From contig JACQVQ010000012.1 of the NCBI GenBank assembly GCA_016209685.1, positions 173,584 through 237,583 of the forward strand: 64,000 bases of DNA, in the 5' to 3' direction. Below the pieces are notes generated by a model. It made no database searches. It was given only the letters and a program-made list of their open reading frames with translations, and was not told where the DNA came from. The DNA is from Planctomycetota bacterium. GTDB lineage: Bacteria > Planctomycetota > Brocadiia > Brocadiales > Bathyanammoxibiaceae. Positions 33,430-41,664 of the stretch are shown here, one piece after another; the stretch's first letter is position 1, and every line of letters begins with the position of its first letter. Both the position numbers and the translations under genes were made by a program.

Positions 33430-33879
33430 TTAAGCGGCACGGTAGGAACTCTTCCTCTTTTTCTTCTTTTTAGAGACCGTTTTTGAAGGCTTTTTCCGCC
33501 GTTTCTTTGGGGGTTGTACTGCTGGTTTTTCTACTATCTGTTCAATTTTTGTTATAACCTGGTCTTTATCCAGAGGCATTCCCAGGACGGCAGAGGCCCC
33601 TTCCTTCAGGAGGCTGGATTGGTATCGCTTGGATTTCTGTTCTGTCAGGAATATGATGGGTAATTTAGAGAACTGTTGGTGAAGCTTTCTGAGGGTCTCA
33701 ATAGCCTGGGTGCTGGCCCCCACGATGGCCAGGTCCATCTTCCTTTCCTCTAATATAGTAAAGGCAACCTGACTGCTTAGGGCCACCTCGGTTTCAAAAC
33801 CTACTAAATCAAGGTCATCCCGCAGTTCATCCACTAACTGCCTATCTTCTTCTAGAATTAGAATCCGAGCCCTGGTCAT
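33430..33879 (-). CDS. Degenerate receiver domain with lysine-rich histone-H1-like tail
   Basis: 149 aa. Residues 1-118 follow the receiver fold (ILILEEDRQLVDELR, LPIIFLTEQ), with acidic residues E10-D12 and T79 kept. The phospho-acceptor position is G54 (DLAIVGAS) and the usual Lys is M101 (VLGMPLD), so it should not be phosphorylated normally. Residues 119-149 are Pro then almost pure Lys/Arg/Ser (KKRRKKPSKTVSKKKKKRK), like bacterial H1-type DNA-binding tails. It follows ssrA by 38 bp on the same strand. Function unknown; a nucleoid- or RNA-binding role is inference. Confidence 0.7.
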   Translation of the reverse strand: MTRARILILEEDRQLVDELRDDLDLVGFETEVALSSQVAFTILEERKMDLAIVGASTQAIETLRKLHQQFSKLPIIFLTEQKSKRYQSSLLKEGASAVLGMPLDKDQVITKIEQIVEKPAVQPPKKRRKKPSKTVSKKKKKRKSSYRAA

Positions 33880-33917
33880 TTACGGGAGGGCAGTAGCACC
33901 TCCGGGTGCCAAAGAGA

Positions 33918-34274
33918 TGGTGGAGGCGGCGGGAATTGAACCCGCGTCCCAATGCATCTTGGTAAAGGCTTCTACATGCTTAGTCTATCTTTTTAACCTT
34001 CGTCGCTTTCAGGCCCCAATAGACAGGGTCCCGAAGCAACTAGCCTGACATTATTCTCGCCCGTCCCTCCTCAAGCTAAAAGGGTCGGGCCAGCCTGCTA
34101 GCTGTCGTCCCTTCCAACCCCGCAGGCAGGGCCGGAGAGACGGGCTGCTAATTAGGCAGCCATTGCCAGATTGTATTCGGCATTTATCATTGCGCCAGGT
34201 GTTTTACGAGGCCTCCTGACAACCTCAGCATGCCACTCATTTACCTAACTGCACGGTCGAATCCCTTCGCCCCC
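33918..34274 (-). ncRNA. ssrA: Transfer-messenger RNA (tmRNA)
   Basis: 357 nt. The 5' end GGGGGCG pairs with CGCCTCC at the 3' end, followed by ACCA, forming the tRNA-like acceptor; the TTCAATT T-loop is present. The 5' GGGGGCGAAGGGATTCGACC is characteristic. The resume codon GCA (34193) opens a tag of 13 codons, AMINAEYNLAMAA, ending with TAA at 34152. It begins 3 bp after the smpB stop codon, so protein and RNA partner are likely cotranscribed. Confidence 0.96.
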
Positions 34275-34277
34275 CTT

Positions 34278-34718
34278 TTACCTTTTTAGGGCCCTTTGTA
34301 CCTCACGCTCAACTACCCTTCGGCGTAGGGTCTCCCGCTTGTCGGCAAGGTCCTTGCCTTTAGCTAAGGCAAGCTCTACCTTGGCGTAGCCGTTCTTAAA
34401 ATACAGCGAAACGGGTACTAACGTAAAACCACGTTGTTGCATCTTACCCAGAATCTTTTTAATCTCCTCCTTATTCAGCAAGAGCTTCCTGGGCCGCTTA
34501 GGCTCATGGGCTTCCATCCCTGCTTGCTCGTAAGGGCCTATGTGCATACCATACAGGTATATCTCCCCGTCTCTTACCTGGGCGAAGCTCTCACTAAGGC
34601 TTACGTTACGGTTCCTTAAAGATTTTACCTCACTGCCCTTAAGGACTAGTCCCGCCTCATACCTATCCAGGAGGTGGTACTTAAAATGGGCCTGCCTGTT
34701 AGTGGCTACTACATCCAT
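34278..34718 (-). CDS. smpB: SsrA-binding protein SmpB
   Basis: 146 aa, standard length. NRQAHFKYHLLDRYEAGLVL, LKGSEVKSLRNRNVSLSESF and the C-terminal basic tail DLADKRETLRRRVVEREVQR are diagnostic. SmpB brings tmRNA into stalled ribosomes; the tail reads the empty mRNA channel. Directly upstream of ssrA on the same strand. Confidence 0.97.
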   Translation of the reverse strand: MDVVATNRQAHFKYHLLDRYEAGLVLKGSEVKSLRNRNVSLSESFAQVRDGEIYLYGMHIGPYEQAGMEAHEPKRPRKLLLNKEEIKKILGKMQQRGFTLVPVSLYFKNGYAKVELALAKGKDLADKRETLRRRVVEREVQRALKR

Positions 34719-34778
34719 TAGTGCATACGGCCCTTTAAAGATAAGGATAACAAATTCTTACCTACAAAGCAATCATCA

Positions 34779-34807
34779 AACATAATAACTTTATCCCAAG
34801 ATTTCAA
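34779..34807 (-). promoter_or_regulatory. Candidate promoter for smpB-ssrA
   Basis: Minus-strand TTGAAA (34807-34802), 17 bp, TATGTT (34784-34779). Moderate match, right spacing, about 60 bp before the smpB start. Confidence 0.45.
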
Positions 34808-34940
34808 GCTTTTTTTCCTTTAGTCCGCAATAATTTTTTGTTGACTATACTATGCCTGAGGCGTTATAAATCTCTAATACGCTGGATGGTGTACCGCAGG
34901 AGGTTATTAAAAAAAATTTCATAAAAGTTAAAAAATTTTC

Positions 34941-34968
34941 TTGACGAGGGCGGATTAGAATTTATAAT
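34941..34968 (+). promoter_or_regulatory. Promoter of the dynamin-like gene
   Basis: TTGACG (34941-34946), 16 bp, TATAAT (34963-34968), preceded by an A/T-rich run that looks like an UP element. About 45 bp before the GTG start. Confidence 0.75.
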
Positions 34969-35013
34969 TACGTCAATTGTTTCTTGTATCTTTCGTAAAC
35001 ACGGAGACTTATA

Positions 35014-36729
35014 GTGAGCCTGACCAAGAACAAAGACATAAGAAGAACCCTTCACGAGGTGGCTGAACTCCTTAGAGATGTGGAAAAGTTCTTCAGCCGC
35101 ATGGGCCAGACAGACATTGAACAAAAGGTCCATGACATGGTCATCCAGATGGAAGAACCTTTCTATCTGCTTGTGGCAGGAGAGTATAACTCAGGCAAGT
35201 CTAGTTTTATCAATGCCCTGCTGGGCGAGAAAATCCTCCGTGAGGGACCAACCCCCACCACCCGCAAGATTACCATCCTCACCCACGGGGATAGCTACAA
35301 CGTAGAAGAAATCCAGGAAAACCTTTGTCGGGTTGTATATCCTCTTGAAATCCTTAAAGATATAACCCTTATTGATACTCCTGGCACCAACTCAGTCTTC
35401 GTAGAACACGAAAAGATTATTGAAGGTTTCATCCACAGGGCGGAGTTAGTCATATTCATTACCTCCTCTGACAAACCCCTTACCGAGAGCGAATGTCAGT
35501 TCCTCCAGTTACTCAAAGGCAAGTGGGGTCGCAAGGTACTGTTTATCCTCAGCAAGATAGATCTGAAGACGGAGGAGGAGCGGAGAGAGATAATATCCTT
35601 CATTGAAAAGAACTGCTACAAACTGATGGGCTTTGAACCCAAGATACTTAGCATGTCCAGCGTAGAGGCCTTCAGGGCCAAAGAGACGCAGTCCCCGGAA
35701 CTCCTCAAGAAAAGCAACATAGGGGAGGTAGAGGATTTCATCAACGAGAAACTGGACCTGGACGTAAAGATGGAGTTAAAGTACCTCAGCCCTCTGAAGT
35801 TCCTTTTCAACGTCTTTGGTGAGCTACGACAGGATTTGCAGGGGAACATCACCCGCTACAACTCCGAGATAGCAGGGATAGAGAGACTTGAGGCCCGGCT
35901 CAAGAGCAAAAAGGAAGACATGCAGGACTACTGCCAGAAGTACAAGGGCGAGATACAGTCGGCCTTTACCAGGTTAAAGGAGAGACTGGACACCTTCCTG
36001 AGTTTTCACATGACCACCAGGGCACTCATGGCCTCTTTATTCTCCCGAGAAAAGATTGCAGACCGCTTCCGTAAAGATTTAACCGGTCTATCCAATCCCC
36101 TGGAAGACCTGGACCGGGCAATAGATGATGCGGTAGATTACGTGACCAGGAACAATCGTTCCCTCTGGGAAATGGCCCTGGACTACAAGAGCTCGGAAAA
36201 GGGGCAGAAAAAGCCTGGAGAGGAACGAACCGGTGGTCTTTCCTTTGAGGACAAGAAGAATGAACTACAGTATCTCCTCCGCGAGCACTCCAAGGAGTAC
36301 AGGGAGTTTGACATAAACAAGGAGGCAGATAGGCTAAGGGTAGTAGCCCAGAGTGGTCTGGCCAGTTTTCTGGCCCTGGAAGGAGTAGCCCTGGCCGCCC
36401 TGGGAGGGTTTGGCTTCTTCCTCTGGTTCCTTGCCCCGGTGGCCGCCATCCTCATCGGGGTCGGCTTCATCATGGTTCCTCATAAGCGCAAGGCCTTCCG
36501 CAACGAATTGTTCAAGCGGGTTGACATCCACTGTGAGCGCTTTACCAGCTTCATGTCCACTGAGTTAGATAAATTCATAGACAGGGTCATAGAGGACATT
36601 GAGAATAACGTCGGCTCCTTCAGGGACACCCGTTGGTCAGAACGGGAGGTGGCTATGAAACACCTGGCAGAACTGAACGAGCTGGCCGATAAGGTGAGGG
36701 CCCTTATCGGGAAGAGCACCCTCCCTTAG
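35014..36729 (+). CDS. Bacterial dynamin-like GTPase
   Basis: 571 aa. G1 GEYNSGKS (56-63), G2-like Thr in PTPTTRKIT, G3 DTPG (121-124) and G4 SKID (180-183) mark a dynamin-family GTPase. Long helical regions follow, then a hydrophobic hairpin at about 450-490 (LASFLALEGVALAALGGFGF...), which would anchor it in the membrane, and a C-terminal helix. Such proteins remodel or guard membranes. GTG start with GGAGA 6 bases upstream. Only one dynamin gene is present, whereas many bacteria have tandem pairs. Confidence 0.87.
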   Translation: MSLTKNKDIRRTLHEVAELLRDVEKFFSRMGQTDIEQKVHDMVIQMEEPFYLLVAGEYNSGKSSFINALLGEKILREGPTPTTRKITILTHGDSYNVEEIQENLCRVVYPLEILKDITLIDTPGTNSVFVEHEKIIEGFIHRAELVIFITSSDKPLTESECQFLQLLKGKWGRKVLFILSKIDLKTEEERREIISFIEKNCYKLMGFEPKILSMSSVEAFRAKETQSPELLKKSNIGEVEDFINEKLDLDVKMELKYLSPLKFLFNVFGELRQDLQGNITRYNSEIAGIERLEARLKSKKEDMQDYCQKYKGEIQSAFTRLKERLDTFLSFHMTTRALMASLFSREKIADRFRKDLTGLSNPLEDLDRAIDDAVDYVTRNNRSLWEMALDYKSSEKGQKKPGEERTGGLSFEDKKNELQYLLREHSKEYREFDINKEADRLRVVAQSGLASFLALEGVALAALGGFGFFLWFLAPVAAILIGVGFIMVPHKRKAFRNELFKRVDIHCERFTSFMSTELDKFIDRVIEDIENNVGSFRDTRWSEREVAMKHLAELNELADKVRALIGKSTLP

Positions 36730-36821
36730 AAAAAAGTAGATAGTAGTCAGTAGACAGTATCCAGGGGAAAAGACTTTCAGCAACCTACTTTCTACTAGCT
36801 ACTTGCTACTTGCTACTTGCC

Positions 36822-37298
36822 ATGCTACTCCTGGGAATAGGTTACGACATCCATAGACTGGTAGAGGGGCGCAAATTATTCCTGGGAGGAATAGAGTTTG
36901 ACTCCCCCGTAGGGCTCCTCGGCCATTCCGATGCCGATGTGGTACTGCACGCTATATGCGATGCCCTCCTCGGGGCCGCCGCCCTTGGAGACATAGGAGA
37001 ACACTTCCCCGACGATGACCCCAGATGGAAAGGTATCTCCAGCGCACTGCTCACAGGAAAGGTCATGGAGTTGATAAGAGAAAAGGGGCTCAAGGTAAAT
37101 AATGTAGACGTAATGGTCCTGGCCCAGAGGCCCAGACTGGGACCCAAAAAAGGAGAGATGAGACAGAAGGTGGCTCAGCTACTGGGTATCTCACCCGAGA
37201 GGGTGAATATAAAGGCCACTACCATGGAGGGACTGGACGCCATCGGTAGGGGGGAGGCCATAGCCACCCAGGCCGCCGTGACCCTCCTGTCCGCCTGA
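36822..37298 (+). CDS. ispF: 2-C-methyl-D-erythritol 2,4-cyclodiphosphate synthase
   Basis: 158 aa from ATG 36822. GIGYDIHRLVEGR (zinc Asp/His), LLGHSDADVVLHAICDALLG, and the C-terminal EGLDAIGRGEAIATQAAV are diagnostic. It makes the cyclodiphosphate in the MEP isoprenoid route; ispD is at the other end of the window. The leader is made of ACTTGCT heptamers running up to the ATG, leaving no ribosome site; an in-frame TTG at 36810 lies within the heptamers. Confidence 0.95.
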   Translation: MLLLGIGYDIHRLVEGRKLFLGGIEFDSPVGLLGHSDADVVLHAICDALLGAAALGDIGEHFPDDDPRWKGISSALLTGKVMELIREKGLKVNNVDVMVLAQRPRLGPKKGEMRQKVAQLLGISPERVNIKATTMEGLDAIGRGEAIATQAAVTLLSA

Positions 37299-37562
37299 GA
37301 CGGAGCGAACAATACGCCCCTGCGCCCTGTCCTGACCTGCCCTGAACCAGCACGGTTCAGCATTGGGGGCAGAGCCCCAATGCTATAGCCCTGGTGCTCC
37401 GCCACCAGGGCTGCCCCTACATTACTGCCTGAGACAGATTAGCTTGACAGTCTAAGGGTGACGGGGTATTATCTTGACACGGGGGGAGCGGGGGGAGTAG
37501 GGTGTGGCCTTACTCTATAACTCCTACTCTGAACCCAAAGGCTTTTTAAAGGGGAAAAAGGC
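37299..37562. repeat. Cluster of dispersed palindromes after ispF
   Basis: Contains TCCGCCTGAGACGGA (overlapping the ispF stop), CTGAACC...GGTTCAG (about 37342-37359), ATTGGGG...CCCCAAT (37361-37380) and AGCCCTGGTG/CACCAGGGCT (37386-37410). No gene seen. Confidence 0.65.
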
Positions 37563-38297
37563 ATGGCGTGGTGGGCCCCATGGACGTGGGTCGGTGGGAA
37601 TAAAGAGGAGACCGAAGAAGGGCTTATAGAAGAACAGGCAGGCCCTCCTCCATCAGAAGAGACATGGCCATCTGAGTTCCAGGAGGAAGAAGGTGGTGCA
37701 TCCTCCTGGTGGCGCCCCTGGACCTGGTATGGAAGAAGAGGTACGGAAGGGCTAGAAGACCTGGAGGCCGGCCTCCCACTGGAAGAGGAGTTATCAAAGG
37801 GAGCAAGACCCTATAGTCCCACCGCACAGGGGCCCGAACTAGAAAGGGGGAGACCCGCCACAGAGGAAGTATCTCCCAGATTAGAAAGAAAGAGACCTCC
37901 AAGGGAGGTGCTAGTAGAAGAGGAGGAACTGGAGGGCTTGCCCCCAGAGGAAGAGGGGTATCCTGGTGGTTTATATATCTCTGACAGAAAAATAGAGGGA
38001 GGTTTCAAAAAGTTTTGTCTGGCCCTCTTCTCCATCTTCCTCCTGCCTTTCATACTGGTCTTTGGGATAGGCCTGTCCATCTGCGTCTTCCTATTAATAT
38101 TCCCCATACTCATAGCCTTCTTCCCTATATTCTTCGTCGGCCTCTCTATGATCCTCATTATAGTCCCCGCGGCCGTACCAGTACTTATAATCTATATCAT
38201 GGTCACCGAAAGGAGCCTGCTTCTAATAAACTCCAGGGGGCATCTGTTCTCCCTGCAGAGGCCCCCTGCCGAAGAGAAGAAGATGCCGGGGGAATAA
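37563..38297 (+). CDS. Membrane protein with duplicated WxPWTW motif, unknown
   Basis: 244 aa. The acidic N-terminal half carries two copies of a Trp-rich motif, WWAPWTWVGG (4-13) and WWRPWTWYGRRG (49-60), about 45 residues apart, in a Glu/Pro-rich, probably disordered stretch. Residues about 150-215 form two or three membrane helices (FCLALFSIFLLPFILVFGIG, then ICVFLLIFPILIAFFPIFF, then an ILIIVPAAVPVLIIYI helix), followed by a short basic tail. No family recognised. The N-terminal half likely faces the cytosol (no signal; inference). Confidence 0.6.
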   Translation: MAWWAPWTWVGGNKEETEEGLIEEQAGPPPSEETWPSEFQEEEGGASSWWRPWTWYGRRGTEGLEDLEAGLPLEEELSKGARPYSPTAQGPELERGRPATEEVSPRLERKRPPREVLVEEEELEGLPPEEEGYPGGLYISDRKIEGGFKKFCLALFSIFLLPFILVFGIGLSICVFLLIFPILIAFFPIFFVGLSMILIIVPAAVPVLIIYIMVTERSLLLINSRGHLFSLQRPPAEEKKMPGE

Positions 38298-38354
38298 GGG
38301 GTTCTACACAGGTTTATGGATATAGACGGAGACCTTTGAAAAACCCTACGCACA

Positions 38355-38484
38355 TGTCATTCCTTCGGCTTCGCTCAGGACGGCGTCTGAGGGAGCAAAG
38401 TAGTTGCCGAAGCCCTGAGCGGAGCGAAGGGGACCGAAGAATCTCCTAAAAGACCAGATTCTTCGCTTCGCTCAGAATGACAAA
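38355..38484. repeat. Long dispersed repeat, CTTCGCTCAG family
   Basis: About 130 bp beginning TGTCATTCCTTCGGCTTCGC and ending TTCGCTCAGAATGACA, with inverted copies of CTTCGCTCAG/CTGAGCGGAGCGAAGG inside. Related blocks: 22750-22884, 28670-28750, 54683-54830 and 56425-56517. Confidence 0.8.
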
Positions 38485-38497
38485 TAGCGCTGTATGG

Positions 38498-38968
38498 TTA
38501 CACCCTCATAAAATAGGCCGTGAGGAGGATTACAGTAAGGCCAGCCGCAAGGACTATAAGGTTTAGCACGGCGGATTGGCCGTGATACCTGACAAATTGC
38601 TCCCAGAGTGCCTTTCTCTCCTCCTCCTTCTCCACCCCTTTCATCTCCATCCTCAGGGCGTGGGCCCTGGGGGCAATGACCAGTCCATTATAGAATGAGA
38701 GTATAAGCATCAGGCCCAGGATATAGAGCTTGGGCTTGTTCCAGTAGCCCTCCTTGTAATAAATACCCAGTGCAGTCAGGATGACCAGGAGACAGCAGGT
38801 ATATTCCAGGAAGAAATACTTAGGAAATATCTCCCCTACTACGTCCCCGGCCCTCTCTCTGGGCAGCACCTTAAAGATACTGGGTGCGGCCACAAAGGTC
38901 ATGAAGGTCATACCCCCCACCCAGAGGCAGAGACAGAGAAGATGGATACACTGGAGGATGGGAATCAT
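38498..38968 (-). CDS. DUF4149/TMEM205-like membrane protein
   Basis: 156 aa with four predicted membrane helices (residues about 5-28, 52-70, 80-98, 133-153). The pattern LHLCLWVGGMTFMTFVAAP-like at the N-terminus and YNGLVIAPRAHALRMEM in the middle fits DUF4149. Function unknown. The start overlaps the stop of phhB (4 bp), so the two are co-translated. Confidence 0.75.
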   Translation of the reverse strand: MIPILQCIHLLCLCLWVGGMTFMTFVAAPSIFKVLPRERAGDVVGEIFPKYFFLEYTCCLLVILTALGIYYKEGYWNKPKLYILGLMLILSFYNGLVIAPRAHALRMEMKGVEKEEERKALWEQFVRYHGQSAVLNLIVLAAGLTVILLTAYFMRV

Positions 38969-39252
38969 TTGGCAGAAAAAAGGCCCTCTATGCGACTTGC
39001 CATCTGGAAGTCTTTTTCTGTAAGTCCACCTTCGGAGTGGGTAGTAAGGGCCAGGGTTACCCTGTTATAAGTAATAATAATGGTAGGATGGTGCTGGGCC
39101 TCTTCAGCCAGCCGGGCCACCTGGTTTACAAACCCTATGGCCTGAGAAAAGCCCGCAAACTTGAACTTCTTTACGATGGCCTGTTCGTCCAGGTTCCAAT
39201 CCCTCAGCCCCTTGAGCCTCCGGGTAATCTCTCCCTCTGGTAGAGTTGCCAT
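38965..39252 (-). CDS. phhB: Pterin-4a-carbinolamine dehydratase
   Basis: 95 aa. The active-site pattern EEAQHHPTIIITYNRVTLAL then TTHSEGGLTEKDFQMA is diagnostic. It dehydrates 4a-hydroxytetrahydropterin in aromatic amino acid hydroxylation, or acts on a moco/folate pterin in organisms without a hydroxylase; no hydroxylase gene is here. Overlaps the next membrane protein gene. Confidence 0.93.
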   Translation of the reverse strand: MATLPEGEITRRLKGLRDWNLDEQAIVKKFKFAGFSQAIGFVNQVARLAEEAQHHPTIIITYNRVTLALTTHSEGGLTEKDFQMASRIEGLFSAK

Positions 39253-39376
39253 ATATGCCCTATCCCACTGGCCCTATCCCACCGGACTGTAGGGGCAGGG
39301 TTTACCCCTGCCCTGCACCAGACCTGCCCTAGAGTCCGCCTCAGGCGGAGAAGGGACGGTACAGGGCCTGCCCAAT

Positions 39377-39778
39377 CTACATATAGGTCACAAACTCTGG
39401 CTCTATGAGACACCTGAGGACATCGCAACGGGAAACCACCCCCACCAGCTTCCCATTCTGGAGGACTGGCACACGGATATAGCGCTTATCCATCAATACG
39501 GTCAGGACTTTGTCCACAGGGTCGTCTGCATTCACAGCGGTTACATCCTTGGTCATGACGTCTCCCGCCGTGACTCTCACCAGCTCTTTACCTTCCTTTA
39601 CCGCCTTAAGGAGGTCAAGCTCAGTGATGACCCCCTCCACCTTACCCGCCTCATCCGTAACGGGCATACCACTGTAGAGTCCGCAGAGGAGTTGCATGGC
39701 CACGTCCCTGGCAGATGCACCCTTTCGGGCCGAAACTACCGGTCTCGTCATTATGTCACGTGCCTTTAATCCCTTCAT
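39377..39778 (-). CDS. Tandem CBS-domain protein
   Basis: 133 aa from the ATG at 39778, which has AAGGAGAG 7 bases upstream. Two CBS motifs: residues 8-65 (ARDIMTRPVVSARKG... GMPVTDEAGKVEGVITE) and 72-128 (AGDVMTKDVTAVNADD... RVPVLQNGKLVGVVSR). A stand-alone CBS pair usually senses adenine nucleotides and regulates a partner. The start overlaps the stop of a small upstream frame in ATGA fashion. Confidence 0.88.
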   Translation of the reverse strand: MKGLKARDIMTRPVVSARKGASARDVAMQLLCGLYSGMPVTDEAGKVEGVITELDLLKAVKEGKELVRVTAGDVMTKDVTAVNADDPVDKVLTVLMDKRYIRVPVLQNGKLVGVVSRCDVLRCLIEPEFVTYM

Positions 39779-39894
39779 AAAATCTCTCCTTATCAAACAT
39801 GAAACAAAGAATACTATTATCGGCCTTTCTTGGTCTTAGCCGTGGCCTTCTTAGGCCCAGCCATCTTCTTTCCATGCGGCTTCCCACAACTCAT
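39775..39894 (-). CDS. Small basic protein, translationally coupled to the CBS gene
   Basis: 39 aa from ATG 39894 (MSCGKPHGKKMAGPKKATLRP...), with AAAAGGAGG 7 bases before it. The stop TGA shares bases with the CBS start (ATGA). The first half is Lys/Gly-rich; reading on in another frame would give a more uniformly Lys-rich tail, so a one-base frameshift is possible. Family unknown. Confidence 0.45.
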
Positions 39895-39994
39895 AATCAT
39901 GCCTCCTTTTAGTTGAGTGCCACTTGACTCCTTAACTTTTACTCCATATTGCTATTTTTTTCAAACCTTTTCTTTATTACCGTCTCCTGTCCCT

Positions 39995-40837
39995 TCATTT
40001 GACGGCATAGGACATAAACTTCGTATTACAGAGGCACAGGGCCTGTCCTTCTTTATCAAGGGCTATCATGCCTGCCTTTCCCCCGATGGCCTCCAGTTCT
40101 CTGAGGGCCAATTTCATGGCCCCCTTTAGCCCCATACCGTCGGTTACCCTCGTTGCCACCCTTACAGCCAGGGCCGCATTGACTATGTCCTCTCCCCTCC
40201 CCGAACAGGATACACCCACTAACCCGTTGGCATAGGTCCCACACGGAGAGGCCACGTCGCTTATCCTCCCCGGGGTCTCGCACCCTACCCCACCCGTAGA
40301 GGTGGCAGAAGCGATATTACCCTTACTGTCTATAGCCACCGCCCCCACGGTGCCTGCCCTGAACCTTATTGGTTCAGGGCCTGTGCCCTCACAGTGTTTC
40401 TCCCATTCTGCCAGGCTTTCCTTAGTAATCGGGTTATAGGGTCTGAAACCCCTGACCCTGGCAAAGGCCGTAGCCTCCCTCCCGGCTAATACCGTGAACC
40501 TCTCCATTTGTAGAAGATGGGCCACCTTGATAGGGTTCTTTACCTTCTCAATATTTACTACCGCCGAGAATCTTTGCCTGTGTCCATCCATCAGAGAGGC
40601 AGTAAGCCTTGCCCTACCGTCGGACTGGAGTCTTGAGCCTGTCCCGGCATTAAAGAGGGGGTTATCCTCAAGCATCACTACTGCCTGCACCGCTGCCTCC
40701 ACCGCCCCCTTCTCTAAAAGGACAGGATACGCCTCCTTGAGGATAATACCCAGGGCCTTCTCTATCTCCCTTTGTCTTTTTATGGACGGTCTTTTACCTG
40801 CACCGCCGTGGATGATGAGTCTGGGAACAATGGTCAT
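39995..40837 (-). CDS. Isoaspartyl peptidase / plant-type L-asparaginase (Ntn hydrolase)
   Basis: 280 aa. N-terminal LIIHGGAGKRP, DNPLFNAGTGSRLQSDGRAR and the autocleavage site before GTVGAVAIDSKGN (nucleophile Thr) then ASATSTGG are diagnostic of the type 2 family. It hydrolyses isoaspartyl dipeptides and asparagine. Ahead of the cleavage site a palindrome (40357-40379, CCCTGAACC/GGTTCAGGG) adds residues in frame (GPEPIRFRA), in the linker that is variable in the family. Confidence 0.9.
   Translation of the reverse strand: MTIVPRLIIHGGAGKRPSIKRQREIEKALGIILKEAYPVLLEKGAVEAAVQAVVMLEDNPLFNAGTGSRLQSDGRARLTASLMDGHRQRFSAVVNIEKVKNPIKVAHLLQMERFTVLAGREATAFARVRGFRPYNPITKESLAEWEKHCEGTGPEPIRFRAGTVGAVAIDSKGNIASATSTGGVGCETPGRISDVASPCGTYANGLVGVSCSGRGEDIVNAALAVRVATRVTDGMGLKGAMKLALRELEAIGGKAGMIALDKEGQALCLCNTKFMSYAVK
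40357..40379. repeat. CCCTGAACC palindrome in the asparaginase gene
   Basis: CCCTGAACC, 5-base loop, GGTTCAGGG, in frame just before the nucleophile. A relative lies in waaA at 50788-50820. Confidence 0.75.
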
Positions 40838-40870
40838 GGAACAAGACGATGGTGATGCTATGCTATCGGA

Positions 40871-41089
40871 TTAGGAAGGTAAGAAGTGGCCCAGTTTGAG
40901 ACCTACCAAGACCCAATCTTCCAGTGTGGAACGCAACTCCTCCCCACACTCACGCAATGTGTCTCCAAATGCTACGACTCCTTTGCAGGAGGGAATCCGT
41001 CCAGAGAATGTGCCATCTTCCAGCTTGTCGTATACCGCTTGGGCCATAGCCCGTTCCACATGCTCGCTCAGGATGTACCGTATGGCCAT
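40871..41089 (-). CDS. hicB: HicB-family antitoxin, second type
   Basis: 72 aa: KLEDGTFSGRIPSCKGVVAFG, then DTLRECGEELRSTLEDWVLV and GLKLGHFLP. This is the HicB subgroup with a short N-terminal helix and a degenerate RNase-H-like fold, and no separate DNA-binding domain. AGGAGG is 6 bases upstream. It follows hicA by 10 bp, so the toxin gene is bracketed by two antitoxin-type genes. Confidence 0.75.
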   Translation of the reverse strand: MAIRYILSEHVERAMAQAVYDKLEDGTFSGRIPSCKGVVAFGDTLRECGEELRSTLEDWVLVGLKLGHFLPS

Positions 41090-41099
41090 CGCATGCCTC

Positions 41100-41330
41100 C
41101 TATCTCATTAACTTTTTAAATCCCTCTATCGTTAAATCCGCATCTTTGAGAATACTTTTCAGGACCTTTGGATGCAGGATTTTTCCTGCATGATATGGAA
41201 TAGTTACTCTCTTCCCTTCCTTATTTTTGTATATCTTGTGGCTACCGCTCTGACGGACAAGAAAGAACCCACCTCTCTCCAATGCCCTGATTGCCTCTGC
41301 GGCAGTTATTCTCGGAAGTTTCTCAGTCAA
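41100..41330 (-). CDS. hicA: HicA mRNA interferase toxin
   Basis: 76 aa, YcfA/HicA dsRBD-like fold with the catalytic His in RQSGSHKIYKN and the typical RVTIPYHAGKILHPKVLKSI. It cleaves mRNA when free of antitoxin. Overlaps the upstream hicB by 8 bp. Confidence 0.92.
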   Translation of the reverse strand: MTEKLPRITAAEAIRALERGGFFLVRQSGSHKIYKNKEGKRVTIPYHAGKILHPKVLKSILKDADLTIEGFKKLMR

Positions 41331-41550
41331 CGGTAACTTCCGTGGAAGTAAAGCTTATAGATTCAGGCTGGGGAATCTCTTCACCACCTTTTATTCTGTC
41401 CTCTACATGGAGCCTGATGGCATCTTTAATGTTTTCTAGGGCCTCCTCGTAGGTGTCTCCCTGTGTGTAACATCCCTGAAGTTCGGGACAGAAGGCAAAA
41501 TACCCCTCCTCATCCTTTTCAATCACCACAGAAAACCGATAGGTCTTCAT
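41323..41550 (-). CDS. hicB: HicB antitoxin
   Basis: 75 aa. RFSVVIEKDEEGYFAFCPEL then QGCYTQGDTYEEALENIKDA is the classical HicB pattern. The C-terminus is short with no ribbon-helix-helix, so autoregulation by this protein alone is doubtful. It lies directly upstream of hicA. Confidence 0.92.
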   Translation of the reverse strand: MKTYRFSVVIEKDEEGYFAFCPELQGCYTQGDTYEEALENIKDAIRLHVEDRIKGGEEIPQPESISFTSTEVTVD

Positions 41551-41664
41551 TCTTTTCCTCCAAATCCTTATTCCGCTTCTTCCAGCTTATCCTTATTGAC
41601 TTTTGCGAGTTTACCTTACTGGGGGGTTACATTCAAGCAATTTAGGTAGAATGGGGCCTGGGTT

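Noticed and set aside
34864-35133. Minus-strand frame of 89 codons at the start of the dynamin gene
   Set aside because: It covers the dynamin promoter and N-terminus; no ribosome site or homology.
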